Below are positions 1-6,457 of a stretch of 6,494 nucleotides of DNA, one piece after another. The position numbers were made by a program, and so were the translations under genes. Location: NCBI GenBank assembly GCA_040758475.1, contig JBFLVN010000213.1, forward strand, positions 1 through 6,494, written 5' to 3'. The first letter of the stretch is position 1; the number at the start of each line of letters is the position of its first letter. This stretch comes from JBFLVN01 sp040758475 (GTDB taxonomy: Bacteria; JAGRBM01). Under the pieces are notes generated by a model. It saw only the letters and a list, made by a program, of their open reading frames with translations. It was not told the DNA's origin and searched no databases.

Positions 1-1
1 C

Positions 2-1261
2 GGGGCCGTCACGGAAACAGGGGACGGCGAATACGAAGCCGCCTTCAGCCTTTCCATGGCGGGCGGGTGGGACATGGAGATCGAGGCCAAGAAGGAGAAC
101 GCGCGGGTCGCGTTCTTCCATCTGAAGCTCTCCCCGCCCCTTCCGGGAATCCTGGACGCCACGGACGGGGACGGCGGCATGGAAGGGGCCCCCGCGGCGG
201 GGCCGGTCCGCCAGGTCCCCGATCCCCGCCGCCAGACCATCGGCGTAACAACGGGCAAGGTCGAGAAAAAGAACCTCTCCCGCACGATCCGCACCGTGGG
301 GCGCGTGGAGGCCGACGAGCGCAAGCTCGCCGACGTGACGCTCAAGTACGGCGGGTGGATCGAAAAACTTTTCGTCAACTACACGGGCGCGTTCGTGAAG
401 AAAGGCGAGCCGCTCCTCACGCTCTATTCCCAGGAACTCTTCGTCTCGCAGCAGGAATTCCTGAACGCCATCGACGCCAAATCCAGGGGCGGGTCGGACG
501 ACCTCGTGGACGCCGCCCGCTCGCGCCTCCGCCTCTGGGACCTCTCCAAGGAACAAATCGACGAGATCGCCCGGCGGGGGGAGCCGAGCAAGTACCTCAC
601 GATCTCCTCCCCCACCACGGGTTACGTGACGGAAAAATCCGCCGTCGAAGGAATGCGCGTCGAACCCGGCATGAAGCTCTACCGGATCGCGGACCTCTCG
701 CAAATCTGGGTGATCGCCCAGGTCTACGAATACGAAGCGCCCCTCATCCGCGTGGGCCAGCGGGCGTGGGTCACTTCCCCCTACGGCACCGTCGGAACTC
801 GCGAAGGGCGGGTCGATTACCTCTACCCGGAGATCGACCCCGTCTCCCGGACGCTCCCCGTGAGAATCGTTTTCGATAACACGGGCCTGGAACTCCGGCC
901 CGGCATGTTCGTGGACACGAGCATCGAGATCCCCCTGGGCGAGCAACTGGCCGTCCCCGAAAGAGCGGTCCTCTACTCGGGCGAACACCGGTACGTGTTC
1001 GTGGACCTTGGGGGCGGGCGGCTCGAACCCCGGGAAGTCCTCGTAGGCCAGCGGACCGATGAAGGCTACGCCGTGCTGCGGGGGTTAAGCGAAGGCGAGA
1101 TCGTCGTCACCTCCGCCACGTTCCTCATCAGCTCCGAAGCGCGCCTTCGAAACGCCCTGCCCCGCTGGGGAACTTTCGGCGCTCCGCCGAAGGAAGGGGA
1201 AATGGCGCCGGAACGCGAGGCCGCGCCCCCGGCGCACCAGCACGGAGGGCACGGGCGATGA
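2..1261 (+). CDS. cusB: CusB-like periplasmic adaptor of a heavy-metal RND efflux pump, 5'-truncated by window edge, with YtkA/FixH-like N-terminus
   Basis: This is the membrane-fusion (periplasmic adaptor) subunit that links the inner-membrane RND pump to an outer-membrane channel and is thought to hand metal to the pump. The frame is open from base 2, giving 419 visible residues; the ATG at 56 lies inside a conserved stretch and is not the real start. Visible residues 1-40 (GEYEAAFSLSMAGGWDMEIE) resemble the C-terminal half of a YtkA/FixH-like beta domain. After a Gly/Ala/Pro linker the CusB core follows: TIGVTTGKVEKK near 79, first barrel-sandwich half with GWIEKLFVNYTGAFVKKGE near 118-136, a helical hairpin near 147-195, second half with SPTTGYV near 203, then the beta-barrel and membrane-proximal domains to about 375. 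The tail is His-rich (HQHGGHGR), a plausible metal-binding end. The stop overlaps the cusA start. The family call is firm; the YtkA part is a motif judgement, and its usual N-terminal methionines are out of view. Confidence 0.9.
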   Translation, partial: GAVTETGDGEYEAAFSLSMAGGWDMEIEAKKENARVAFFHLKLSPPLPGILDATDGDGGMEGAPAAGPVRQVPDPRRQTIGVTTGKVEKKNLSRTIRTVGRVEADERKLADVTLKYGGWIEKLFVNYTGAFVKKGEPLLTLYSQELFVSQQEFLNAIDAKSRGGSDDLVDAARSRLRLWDLSKEQIDEIARRGEPSKYLTISSPTTGYVTEKSAVEGMRVEPGMKLYRIADLSQIWVIAQVYEYEAPLIRVGQRAWVTSPYGTVGTREGRVDYLYPEIDPVSRTLPVRIVFDNTGLELRPGMFVDTSIEIPLGEQLAVPERAVLYSGEHRYVFVDLGGGRLEPREVLVGQRTDEGYAVLRGLSEGEIVVTSATFLISSEARLRNALPRWGTFGAPPKEGEMAPEREAAPPAHQHGGHGR

Positions 1262-4200
1262 TCGAAAAACTGATCGCCTGGAGCGCTAAGAACCGGCTCC
1301 TTACCTTCCTGCTCGTGGGGGCGCTCACGGGCTGGGGTTACTGGTCGCTGCGCAACACGCCGCTCGACGCCATCCCCGATCTCTCGGACGTCCAGGTCAT
1401 CCTCTTTACCGAGTGGCCGGGAAGGAGTCCGGACCTCGTCGAAGACCAGATCACCTATCCCCTGGTCACGACGCTTCGCGCGGCGCCGGAAGTCACCTCC
1501 GTGCGTGGGCAGACGTTCTTCGGCCTCTCTTTCGTGAACGTCATTTTCGAAGACGGAACGGACCTCTATTGGGCAAGGAGCCGCGTCCTTGAATACCTCT
1601 CGGCCGCTTCCCAGCGCCTTCCCGAAGGGGTCACGCCCATTTTGGGCCCCGACGCCACGGGCGTCGGGTGGGTCTTCCAGTACGCCGTGGTGGACCGCTC
1701 GGGGAAGAACGATCTCCAGAAACTGAGGGCCGTCCAGGACTTTTACCTTCGCTACGGCCTCCAGTCCGTCGAGGGCGTGGCCGAAGTGGCGGGCGTGGGA
1801 GGGTTCGAAAAGGAATACCAGGTCCAGATCGATCCGAACCGCCTCGTGGCCTACGGCATCCCGCTTTCCCGCGTCATCGACGCCGTGCGGGATTCGAACA
1901 ACGACGTGGGAGGCCGGGAATTAGATATTTCCGGCACCGAACACATCATCCGCGGCCGGGGTTACGTGAAAAGCGTCCGCGACCTCGAAATGGTCCCCGT
2001 CGGGACGACCGAGAAGGGAACGCCCATCTTCGTCCGCGACCTGGGGGAAGTGCATCTGGCACCCGGCATGCGCCGGGGCGTGACCGAATTGGACGGCCAA
2101 GGAGAGACCGTGGGCGGCGTGGTCGTCATGCGGTACGGCAAGAATGCCCTCCAGGTGATCGACGCCGTTAAAGCCCGGCTCGAAGAACTAAAGCCCGGCC
2201 TGCCGGAAGGCGTGGAAGTCGTCGTCACCTACGACCGCTCCGAACTCATCCAGGAATCCATCGCCACCGTGAGCACGGCGCTCATCGAAGAAATGATCGT
2301 CGTGAGCCTCGTCATCTTCATTTTCCTCATGCACGCCCGGAGCGCTTTGGTTCCCATCGTGACGCTCCCGCTCGCCGTGCTCGTGGCCTTCATCCCCATG
2401 TTCTACCAGAAGCTCACCGCCAACATCATGTCATTGGGCGGCATCATCGTGGCCATCGGGGACATGGTGGACGGGGCCATCATCCTGGTCGAAAACGTCC
2501 ACAAAAAGATCGAAGAAGACGAAGAACAAAAAACGAACCGGCCCCGGCTCGACCTGATCGTCGAGGCCATGCAGGAAGTGGGGCCGTCGATTTTCTTCTC
2601 GCTCCTCGTCATCACCATTTCCTTCCTCCCCGTCTTCACGCTCGAAGGGACGGAAGGGCGGCTCTTCAAGCCGCTGGCCTTCACGAAGAGCTATTCCATG
2701 GCTTTTGCCGCCATCCTGGCCGTGACGCTCACGCCCGCCCTGGCGGCGACCTTCCTTCGCGGGAAAATCAAGAAAGAGGAAGACAACCCTTTAAACCGTT
2801 GGCTCATCCGGATTTACTCACCCGCCGTGCGGTTCGTGGTGAAGCACCGCAAGAAGGTGATCGCCTCGTCGATCCTCATCGTGCTCGGCACAATCCCCAT
2901 CTTCCTCAAACTCGGCAGCGAGTTCATGCCGCCTCTGAACGAAGGGACGATCCTCTACATGCCCACGGCCACGCCCGGCATGTCGGGGGACCAGGCCGTG
3001 GACGTCCTCCACCGGATGGACCGGCTGTTGAAAGAATTTCCGGAGGTGGAGCACGTCTTCGGAAAAGCGGGCCGGGCCGAGTCGGCCACGGACCCCGCCC
3101 CCATCGACATGATCGAAACCATCATCACCTTGAAGCCCAAAGAGGAATGGCGCGAGGGGCTCACCTTGGACGGCCTGATCCTCGAAATGGACCAGAAGGT
3201 GAAAGTGACGGGCATGCCCAACATCTGGTGGATGCCCATCCAGACACGCACCGAGATGCTCGCTACGGGAATCCGAAGCCTCCTGGGCATCAAGGTCCTG
3301 GGGGCTGACCTCGCCAAAATTGAAGAAGTGGGACGCAAAATTGAGATGGCCCTTGCCGAAATCCCCGAGACGCGTACGGCCATCGCGGAGCGGACGACGG
3401 GGGGATTTTTCGTAGACTTTGAAATCCGCCGGGAAGAGGCGGCTCGTTACGGCCTTACGGTCGGGGACGTGGAGCGGGTGATCGAGAGCGGCATCGGGGG
3501 CATGGCCGTCTCGACGACGGTGGAAGGGCGCGAGCGCTACGCCATCAGCGTCCGCTACGCCCACGACTACCGGACGGACCTGGATTCGCTCGGGCGCGTG
3601 CTCGTCGCCGCGCCAAGCGGCGCCCAGGTACCGCTTGCCCAGCTCGCCCACATCAAGACCGTGACGGGGCCGCCCATGATCCGGGACGAGAACGGCCAGC
3701 TCGCGGGCTACGTCTTCGTGGACGTCAATCCCGACGTCCCTGTGGGCGATTACGTGAAAAAAGCCAGGGCCCACGTGGAGGAAACGGTTTCGATCCCCGC
3801 CGGCTACCGGCTCGAATGGGGAGGGCAGTACCGTTACCTCGAACGCGCGCGGGAACGGCTCAAGCTCATCGTCCCGCTCACGCTCCTCTTCGTTTTCGTC
3901 CTGCTCTACTTCAACACGGGCTCGCTCACCGAAACCCTGATCGTCTTCCTCACGCTCCCCTTCTCGCCCGTGGGGGCCGTGTGGTTCCTCTGGCTCCTCG
4001 ATTACAACGTGAGCATCGCCGTGTGGGTGGGGATCGTCGCGCTCATCGGCCTCGACGCCGAAACGAGCGTCGTCATGCTTCTCTATTTGGGGCTCGTCTA
4101 CAAGAAATGGAAAGACAAGGGGCTTCTAAAAACCCCGGCTGACTTGACGGAAGCGATCGTGGAGGGAGCGGCCCGGCGGATCAGGCCCAAGCTGATGACG

Positions 4201-4389
4201 ATTCTCGTAAACCTCGTCGGCCTTGCCCCCGTCATGTGGAGTACGGGCACGGGAGCCGACGTCATGAAGCGGATCGCCGCGCCGATGCTGGGAGGGGCGA
4301 TTTTCTCTTTCGCAGCGGAGCTTTTCGTCTACCCGGCGATTTTTGCCCTGTGGAGAGGCCGGCAATTCGAGAAGCCCCCGTCTCCGTGA
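1258..4389 (+). CDS. cusA: CusA-type Cu(I)/Ag(I) RND efflux pump, inner-membrane subunit
   Basis: This is a proton-driven RND transporter of the heavy-metal (HME) family that exports monovalent copper and silver with CusB and an outer-membrane channel. It has 1043 residues, close to the ~1047 of E. coli CusA, and appears complete. It starts MIEKLIAWSAKNR with a first membrane helix near 12-30 and carries the family blocks DAIPDLSDVQV, FEDGTDLYWARSRVLEYL and GPDATGVGW. The proton-relay segment has D402, D405 and E412 (GDMVDGAIILVEN), of the CusA type rather than the DFGxxxDG type of CzcA pumps. The three methionines of the periplasmic metal site are present at M568 (LYMPTATPG), M618 (APIDMIET) and M667 (TRTEMLATG), evenly offset by five from E. 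coli M573/M623/M672. E935 in GLDAETSVVML matches the late-helix glutamate. The start is set by the ATGA overlap with the adaptor gene and by GGAGGG at 1244-1249, eight bases upstream; the overlap suggests coupled translation. Confidence 0.97.
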   Translation: MIEKLIAWSAKNRLLTFLLVGALTGWGYWSLRNTPLDAIPDLSDVQVILFTEWPGRSPDLVEDQITYPLVTTLRAAPEVTSVRGQTFFGLSFVNVIFEDGTDLYWARSRVLEYLSAASQRLPEGVTPILGPDATGVGWVFQYAVVDRSGKNDLQKLRAVQDFYLRYGLQSVEGVAEVAGVGGFEKEYQVQIDPNRLVAYGIPLSRVIDAVRDSNNDVGGRELDISGTEHIIRGRGYVKSVRDLEMVPVGTTEKGTPIFVRDLGEVHLAPGMRRGVTELDGQGETVGGVVVMRYGKNALQVIDAVKARLEELKPGLPEGVEVVVTYDRSELIQESIATVSTALIEEMIVVSLVIFIFLMHARSALVPIVTLPLAVLVAFIPMFYQKLTANIMSLGGIIVAIGDMVDGAIILVENVHKKIEEDEEQKTNRPRLDLIVEAMQEVGPSIFFSLLVITISFLPVFTLEGTEGRLFKPLAFTKSYSMAFAAILAVTLTPALAATFLRGKIKKEEDNPLNRWLIRIYSPAVRFVVKHRKKVIASSILIVLGTIPIFLKLGSEFMPPLNEGTILYMPTATPGMSGDQAVDVLHRMDRLLKEFPEVEHVFGKAGRAESATDPAPIDMIETIITLKPKEEWREGLTLDGLILEMDQKVKVTGMPNIWWMPIQTRTEMLATGIRSLLGIKVLGADLAKIEEVGRKIEMALAEIPETRTAIAERTTGGFFVDFEIRREEAARYGLTVGDVERVIESGIGGMAVSTTVEGRERYAISVRYAHDYRTDLDSLGRVLVAAPSGAQVPLAQLAHIKTVTGPPMIRDENGQLAGYVFVDVNPDVPVGDYVKKARAHVEETVSIPAGYRLEWGGQYRYLERARERLKLIVPLTLLFVFVLLYFNTGSLTETLIVFLTLPFSPVGAVWFLWLLDYNVSIAVWVGIVALIGLDAETSVVMLLYLGLVYKKWKDKGLLKTPADLTEAIVEGAARRIRPKLMTILVNLVGLAPVMWSTGTGADVMKRIAAPMLGGAIFSFAAELFVYPAIFALWRGRQFEKPPSP

Positions 4390-4398
4390 CGACGGAGA
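4381..4398. repeat. Perfect 7-bp inverted repeat across the cusA stop codon
   Basis: TCTCCGT (4381-4387) and ACGGAGA (4392-4398) are exact reverse complements around a GACG loop, and the TGA stop of cusA (4387-4389) sits at the loop. No T-run follows, so it is not a terminator by itself. It could stabilise the mRNA 3' end or be chance in GC-rich DNA. Confidence 0.35.
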
Positions 4399-4411
4399 GG
4401 AACGCGATGGC

Positions 4412-4474
4412 GCGCAAGGCCCGGTCCATCGGGGAACTCCCCGCTGTGCCACCCCGGCCTTTGGCGCTTTTCTT
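4412..4474 (+). terminator. Probable Rho-independent terminator after cusA, branched hairpin
   Basis: Read as RNA on the plus strand, GCGCAAGGCC (4412-4421) pairs with GGCCTT (4456-4461) and GCGC (4464-4467), with a two-base bulge (4462-4463). GG at 4423-4424 can add to CC at 4454-4455. The loop holds a second small hairpin, CGGGG-AACT-CCCCG (4430-4443). The stem is followed at once by TTTTCTT (4468-4474), as expected for an intrinsic terminator. It lies 22 bases past the cusA stop and ends at the stop codon of the convergent gene. The opposite strand has no T-run, so it should act on cusA transcripts only. The long, branched loop makes it less than classical. Confidence 0.45.
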
Positions 4475-4701
4475 CAAGTCCTGCCCCCGTCCTTCGCGCA
4501 GCATTCGCCGCCCTCGGCGCTCTTGCCGCTGGTAAAAGCTCCGAGCAGCGAGGAAGCGGGACAATAACCGAAAACCGCCGCCCCGAGGGGGATGATGCCC
4601 AGAAGTCCCAACCAGGACCGGAAGGCGATTCCAGCCCCGATCACGGCGAAGCCCAGGCAAACATGCAGAATTCGGCTCGCTCTCTTGGCGTTGGCGTGCA
4701 T
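4474..4701 (-). CDS. Small DUF2892 (YgaP-type transmembrane domain) membrane protein with four cysteines
   Basis: This 75-residue protein has two short hydrophobic helices (about 10-27 and 29-45). Its pattern is that of the DUF2892 family: an N-terminal Asn (MHANAKRASRILHV), a helix pair with LGLLGIIPLGAAVFG, then the hallmark GYCPASSLLG at 45-54. The biochemical role of stand-alone DUF2892 proteins is not established; they are inner-membrane proteins often seen near sulfur-transfer or metal-resistance genes. Cysteines are C15 in the first helix, C47 in the hallmark, and the pair C68-C69 in the hydrophilic tail (GGECCAKDGG), which could bind a soft metal. The frame stays open upstream to 4845, but the ATG at 4701 is chosen because GGGAGG lies eight bases before it and the family similarity starts there. 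It converges on cusA with 84 bases between the stops and diverges from the VTT gene. Family call is good, function unknown. Confidence 0.8.
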   Translation of the reverse strand: MHANAKRASRILHVCLGFAVIGAGIAFRSWLGLLGIIPLGAAVFGYCPASSLLGAFTSGKSAEGGECCAKDGGRT

Positions 4702-4709
4702 GGAGAAAT

Positions 4710-4715
4710 CCTCCC
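4710..4715 (-). promoter_or_regulatory. Ribosome binding site fixing the DUF2892 gene start
   Basis: On the minus strand the sequence reads GGGAGG, eight bases, then ATG at 4701. The longer upstream reading of the frame lacks family similarity, so this site decides for the 75-residue product over the 123-residue one. Confidence 0.7.
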
Positions 4716-4821
4716 GTTGCCTAATGAGAACACGCCAGAGGTTGATCCTCATATGACGCAAGCCATGGAAGCGGGAATGAAACGCTCGGGGGAACGATAA
4801 GGTAAAGTAAGCGCCCGGTTC

Positions 4822-4827
4822 GAGGAG
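4822..4827 (+). promoter_or_regulatory. Ribosome binding site supporting a TTG start
   Basis: GAGGAG at 4822-4827 sits eight bases ahead of TTG at 4836-4838. No ATG or GTG in this frame lies nearby, and the predicted N-terminus starting here gives a short tail before the first membrane helix, so the rare TTG start is well supported. Confidence 0.7.
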
Positions 4828-4835
4828 ATTCCCGC

Positions 4836-5558
4836 TTGTCCCCAATCCCCCCCTCTACCTCCCCGGGCCGGGCGCCCTTTTTACGCCTGTTCCTCCTGGC
4901 AGCCGGGATCGTCGCCCTGTTTCTCGCGGGGCGATACCTGGGGGGCTATCTCCAGGAGTTCGCCGCGTGGATCGAAAAATTAGGCCCCTGGGGGCCCGCG
5001 GGGCTCATCGCCGGATACGTCCTCGGTACGATCGCCCTCGTGCCGGGTTCGGCCATCACGCTCGCGACGGGCGCCCTCTTCGGGCTCCTGGAAGGGACGA
5101 TCTACGTCTTCATCGGCGCGACGTTGGGCAGCATCGCGGCGTTCCTCATTGCCCGTTACCTCGCCCGCGGCTGGATCGAGGGGCGCATCGCCAAGGACGA
5201 GCGTTTTACCGCCATCGACCGGGCCGTGGGCAAGCAAGGGCTCAAGATCACGTTTCTCCTGAGGCTATCGCCCGCCGTGCCGTTTAATTTTTTGAATTAC
5301 GCGCTTGGTCTTACGCGCGTCACCCTGCGCGATTACATGGTTTCTTCCGTCGGAATGATCCCGGGAACGATCCTCTACGTGTATTACGGAAAAGTGGCCG
5401 GCGACCTGGCGGCCCTGGCCAGCAGCGCGAAAATCCAAAAAGGCCCCGAGTACTATGGCCTTCTCGCCGTGGGTCTACTGGCGACCCTCGCCGTCACGCT
5501 CTACGTCACGAAGCTCGCCAAGAAAGCCTTGGAAGAGGCGACCGATGTGGGCCGCTAA
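4836..5558 (+). CDS. TVP38/TMEM64-family (VTT/SNARE-associated domain) inner-membrane protein
   Basis: This 240-residue polytopic membrane protein belongs to the VTT/DedA superfamily, whose better-known members act in lipid scrambling or undecaprenyl-phosphate/phospholipid movement; the role of bacterial TVP38-type members is largely unknown. A first helix spans about 17-37. Family motifs follow in order: VPGSAITLATGALFG (69-83), a re-entrant/helix pair with GATLGSIAAFLIARY (94-108), FLLRLSPAVPFNFLNYALGL (140-159) and GMIPGTILYVYYG (173-185), then a last helix near 207-226 and a Lys/Glu-rich end. The length is normal for the family. Translation starts at TTG, with GAGGAG eight bases before it. 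The next gene, an exported DUF547 protein, starts inside its last codons, so the two are probably co-transcribed and coupled; this pairing is one I recall from other bacteria. A role in envelope or metal stress is inference from the cus neighbours. Confidence 0.9.
   Translation: MSPIPPSTSPGRAPFLRLFLLAAGIVALFLAGRYLGGYLQEFAAWIEKLGPWGPAGLIAGYVLGTIALVPGSAITLATGALFGLLEGTIYVFIGATLGSIAAFLIARYLARGWIEGRIAKDERFTAIDRAVGKQGLKITFLLRLSPAVPFNFLNYALGLTRVTLRDYMVSSVGMIPGTILYVYYGKVAGDLAALASSAKIQKGPEYYGLLAVGLLATLAVTLYVTKLAKKALEEATDVGR
5532..5538 (+). promoter_or_regulatory. Ribosome binding site within the VTT gene for the DUF547 gene
   Basis: GAAGAGG ends six bases before the ATG at 5545, inside the coding end of the VTT gene. 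It supports starting the DUF547 protein at 5545 rather than at the earlier in-frame ATG at 5455, which would place 30 Arg/Ser/Pro-rich residues ahead of an evident signal peptide. Confidence 0.65.
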
Positions 5559-6342
5559 GTATTTGTGGCTAATTTTCTTGTACTTCTACTCCGCTGGGAA
5601 TGCCCTCGCGAGCGGCAGTCCTGCTGCTATCCGCCCGGCCGCAACGGCTCAGGCCGCCGGCCATTCCGCTTACGACGCGCTTTTAAAGAAATACGTGGAT
5701 GAAAAAGGTCTGGTGAATTATTCGGCCTGGAAGAAGGAAAGCTCAAAGCCCCTTCACAATTACCTCGTCCAAATGGCGGGTGTGCCTGCCTCGAAGCTTT
5801 TGCGCGATGAGAAACTCGCTTACTGGATCAATGTGTACAACGCTCTCACACTCCATGGCATGCTCCATTTCTACCCCACTCAAAGCATCAAGGATCATGT
5901 CTCCTTCTTCGGATTCCATTTCTGGAAAGACGTGAAAATCGAAGCGGAAGGGAAAGAATGGTCCCTTGATACCATCGAACATGAAATTCTCCGAAAGATG
6001 GGTGAACCCCGCATCCACCTCGCCATCGTATGCGCCTCCAAAAGCTGTCCGCCGCTCCGAAACGAGGCTTACACGCCGGAGCGTCTTTCCGCGCAACTGG
6101 ACGACAACGGCAAAAAGTTCTTGGCCCGGCCGGATGCACTTGCCATCGATCGCGAAGAGAAAACCGTCCGTCTCTCCAAAATCTTCGACTGGTTCCAGAG
6201 GGATTTCGGCGGCGAGCGGGGCGTCCTGGAATTCGTGGGCCGCTACGTCCCATCCGAAGAAGACAGGGTGTTTCTCCGGCAGCCGACCATCAAAGTTCAA
6301 TACTCGGACTACGATTGGAAAATTAACGAACAGGGCCGGTAA
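5545..6342 (+). CDS. Exported DUF547-domain protein
   Basis: This 265-residue protein has a signal peptide (MWAAKYLWLIFLYFYSAGNALA, likely cut after A22), so it acts in the periplasm or outer envelope. The DUF547 domain covers most of the rest: YDALLKKYVDEKGLVNYSAW, then AYWINVYNALT with W94, N96, Y98 and N99, a central IHLAIVCASKSCPPL with H158, C163 and C168, FDWFQRDFGG with W216 and D220, and the closing YDWKIN with Y256-D257-W258. All hallmark blocks are present and the length is normal, so the gene looks intact. The family has no established biochemical activity. The conserved Cys/His block could be catalytic, or the two cysteines could form a disulfide; the sequence does not decide. The gene overlaps the VTT gene by 14 bases. 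Its base composition is lower in GC than the cus genes (the line 5821-5880 is about 48% GC against about two thirds in cusA), hinting at a different history or weaker codon selection. Confidence 0.9.
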   Translation: MWAAKYLWLIFLYFYSAGNALASGSPAAIRPAATAQAAGHSAYDALLKKYVDEKGLVNYSAWKKESSKPLHNYLVQMAGVPASKLLRDEKLAYWINVYNALTLHGMLHFYPTQSIKDHVSFFGFHFWKDVKIEAEGKEWSLDTIEHEILRKMGEPRIHLAIVCASKSCPPLRNEAYTPERLSAQLDDNGKKFLARPDALAIDREEKTVRLSKIFDWFQRDFGGERGVLEFVGRYVPSEEDRVFLRQPTIKVQYSDYDWKINEQGR

Positions 6343-6429
6343 GGAAGCGGGGCATATCCATCGCCCGGCACGCCTCTCTCTAAAGAATGTCGCCTCTCCA
6401 AACCCCTGATTCTCTCATTGCATCCGTTC
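6343..6429. other. Non-coding stretch after the DUF547 gene
   Basis: These bases follow the TAA stop and precede a rightward promoter. I see no reading frame with family similarity and no hairpin followed by a T-run, so the end of the VTT-DUF547 transcript is not visible here; termination may be Rho-dependent. Confidence 0.4.
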
Positions 6430-6457
6430 TTGCCATAAGTATACATTAATGTATACT
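6430..6457 (+). promoter_or_regulatory. Strong sigma70-like promoter for a gene right of the window
   Basis: TTGCCA (6430-6435) matches five of six bases of the -35 consensus and TATACT (6452-6457) five of six of the -10 consensus, with a 16-base spacer. The start of transcription would be near 6463-6466, leaving at least about 30 bases of leader before any gene start, which is outside the window. The mirror-image reading to the left has a -10 box but no -35 box, so the promoter points right. Confidence 0.65.

Larger units (their letters stand above)
4702..4835. other. Divergent intergenic spacer between the DUF2892 and VTT genes
   Basis: This 134-base spacer must carry 5' regions of both divergent genes. 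Apart from the two ribosome binding sites I find no pair of -35 and -10 boxes with proper spacing on either strand. TTGATC at 4742-4747 (plus strand) lacks a matching -10 box, and TAAAGT at 4803-4808 lacks a -35. No inverted repeat longer than four base pairs was noted. Promoters here may use another sigma factor or an activator. Confidence 0.4.

Noticed and set aside
56..58. ATG at 56 as the start of the adaptor gene
   Set aside because: The frame is open further upstream to the window edge and the ATG lies inside a conserved domain pattern (FSLSMAGGW), with no ribosome binding site before it.
2818..3774. 318-residue minus-strand open frame opposite cusA
   Set aside because: It is fully antisense to a strongly conserved RND gene, has His/Asp/Arg-rich composition typical of a GC-rich shadow frame, and no recognisable domain.
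1258..4389. CzcA-type (Co/Zn/Cd) pump identity
   Set aside because: The proton-relay motif is GDMVDGAIILVEN rather than the DFG type, and the three-methionine site for monovalent metal is fully present.
4236..4660. Open frames on both strands around the cusA end (4236-4535 plus, 4343-4567 plus, 4262-4660 minus)
   Set aside because: Arg/Pro/Ser-rich products without domains; they overlap cusA and the DUF2892 gene, which explain the region better.
4702..4845. Upstream extension of the DUF2892 protein to 123 residues
   Set aside because: The extra 48 residues have no family similarity, and the ATG at 4701 has a good ribosome binding site.
5455..5544. Earlier ATG for the DUF547 protein
   Set aside because: It would add 30 basic and Ser/Pro-rich residues before a clear signal peptide and overlap the VTT gene by over 100 bases.
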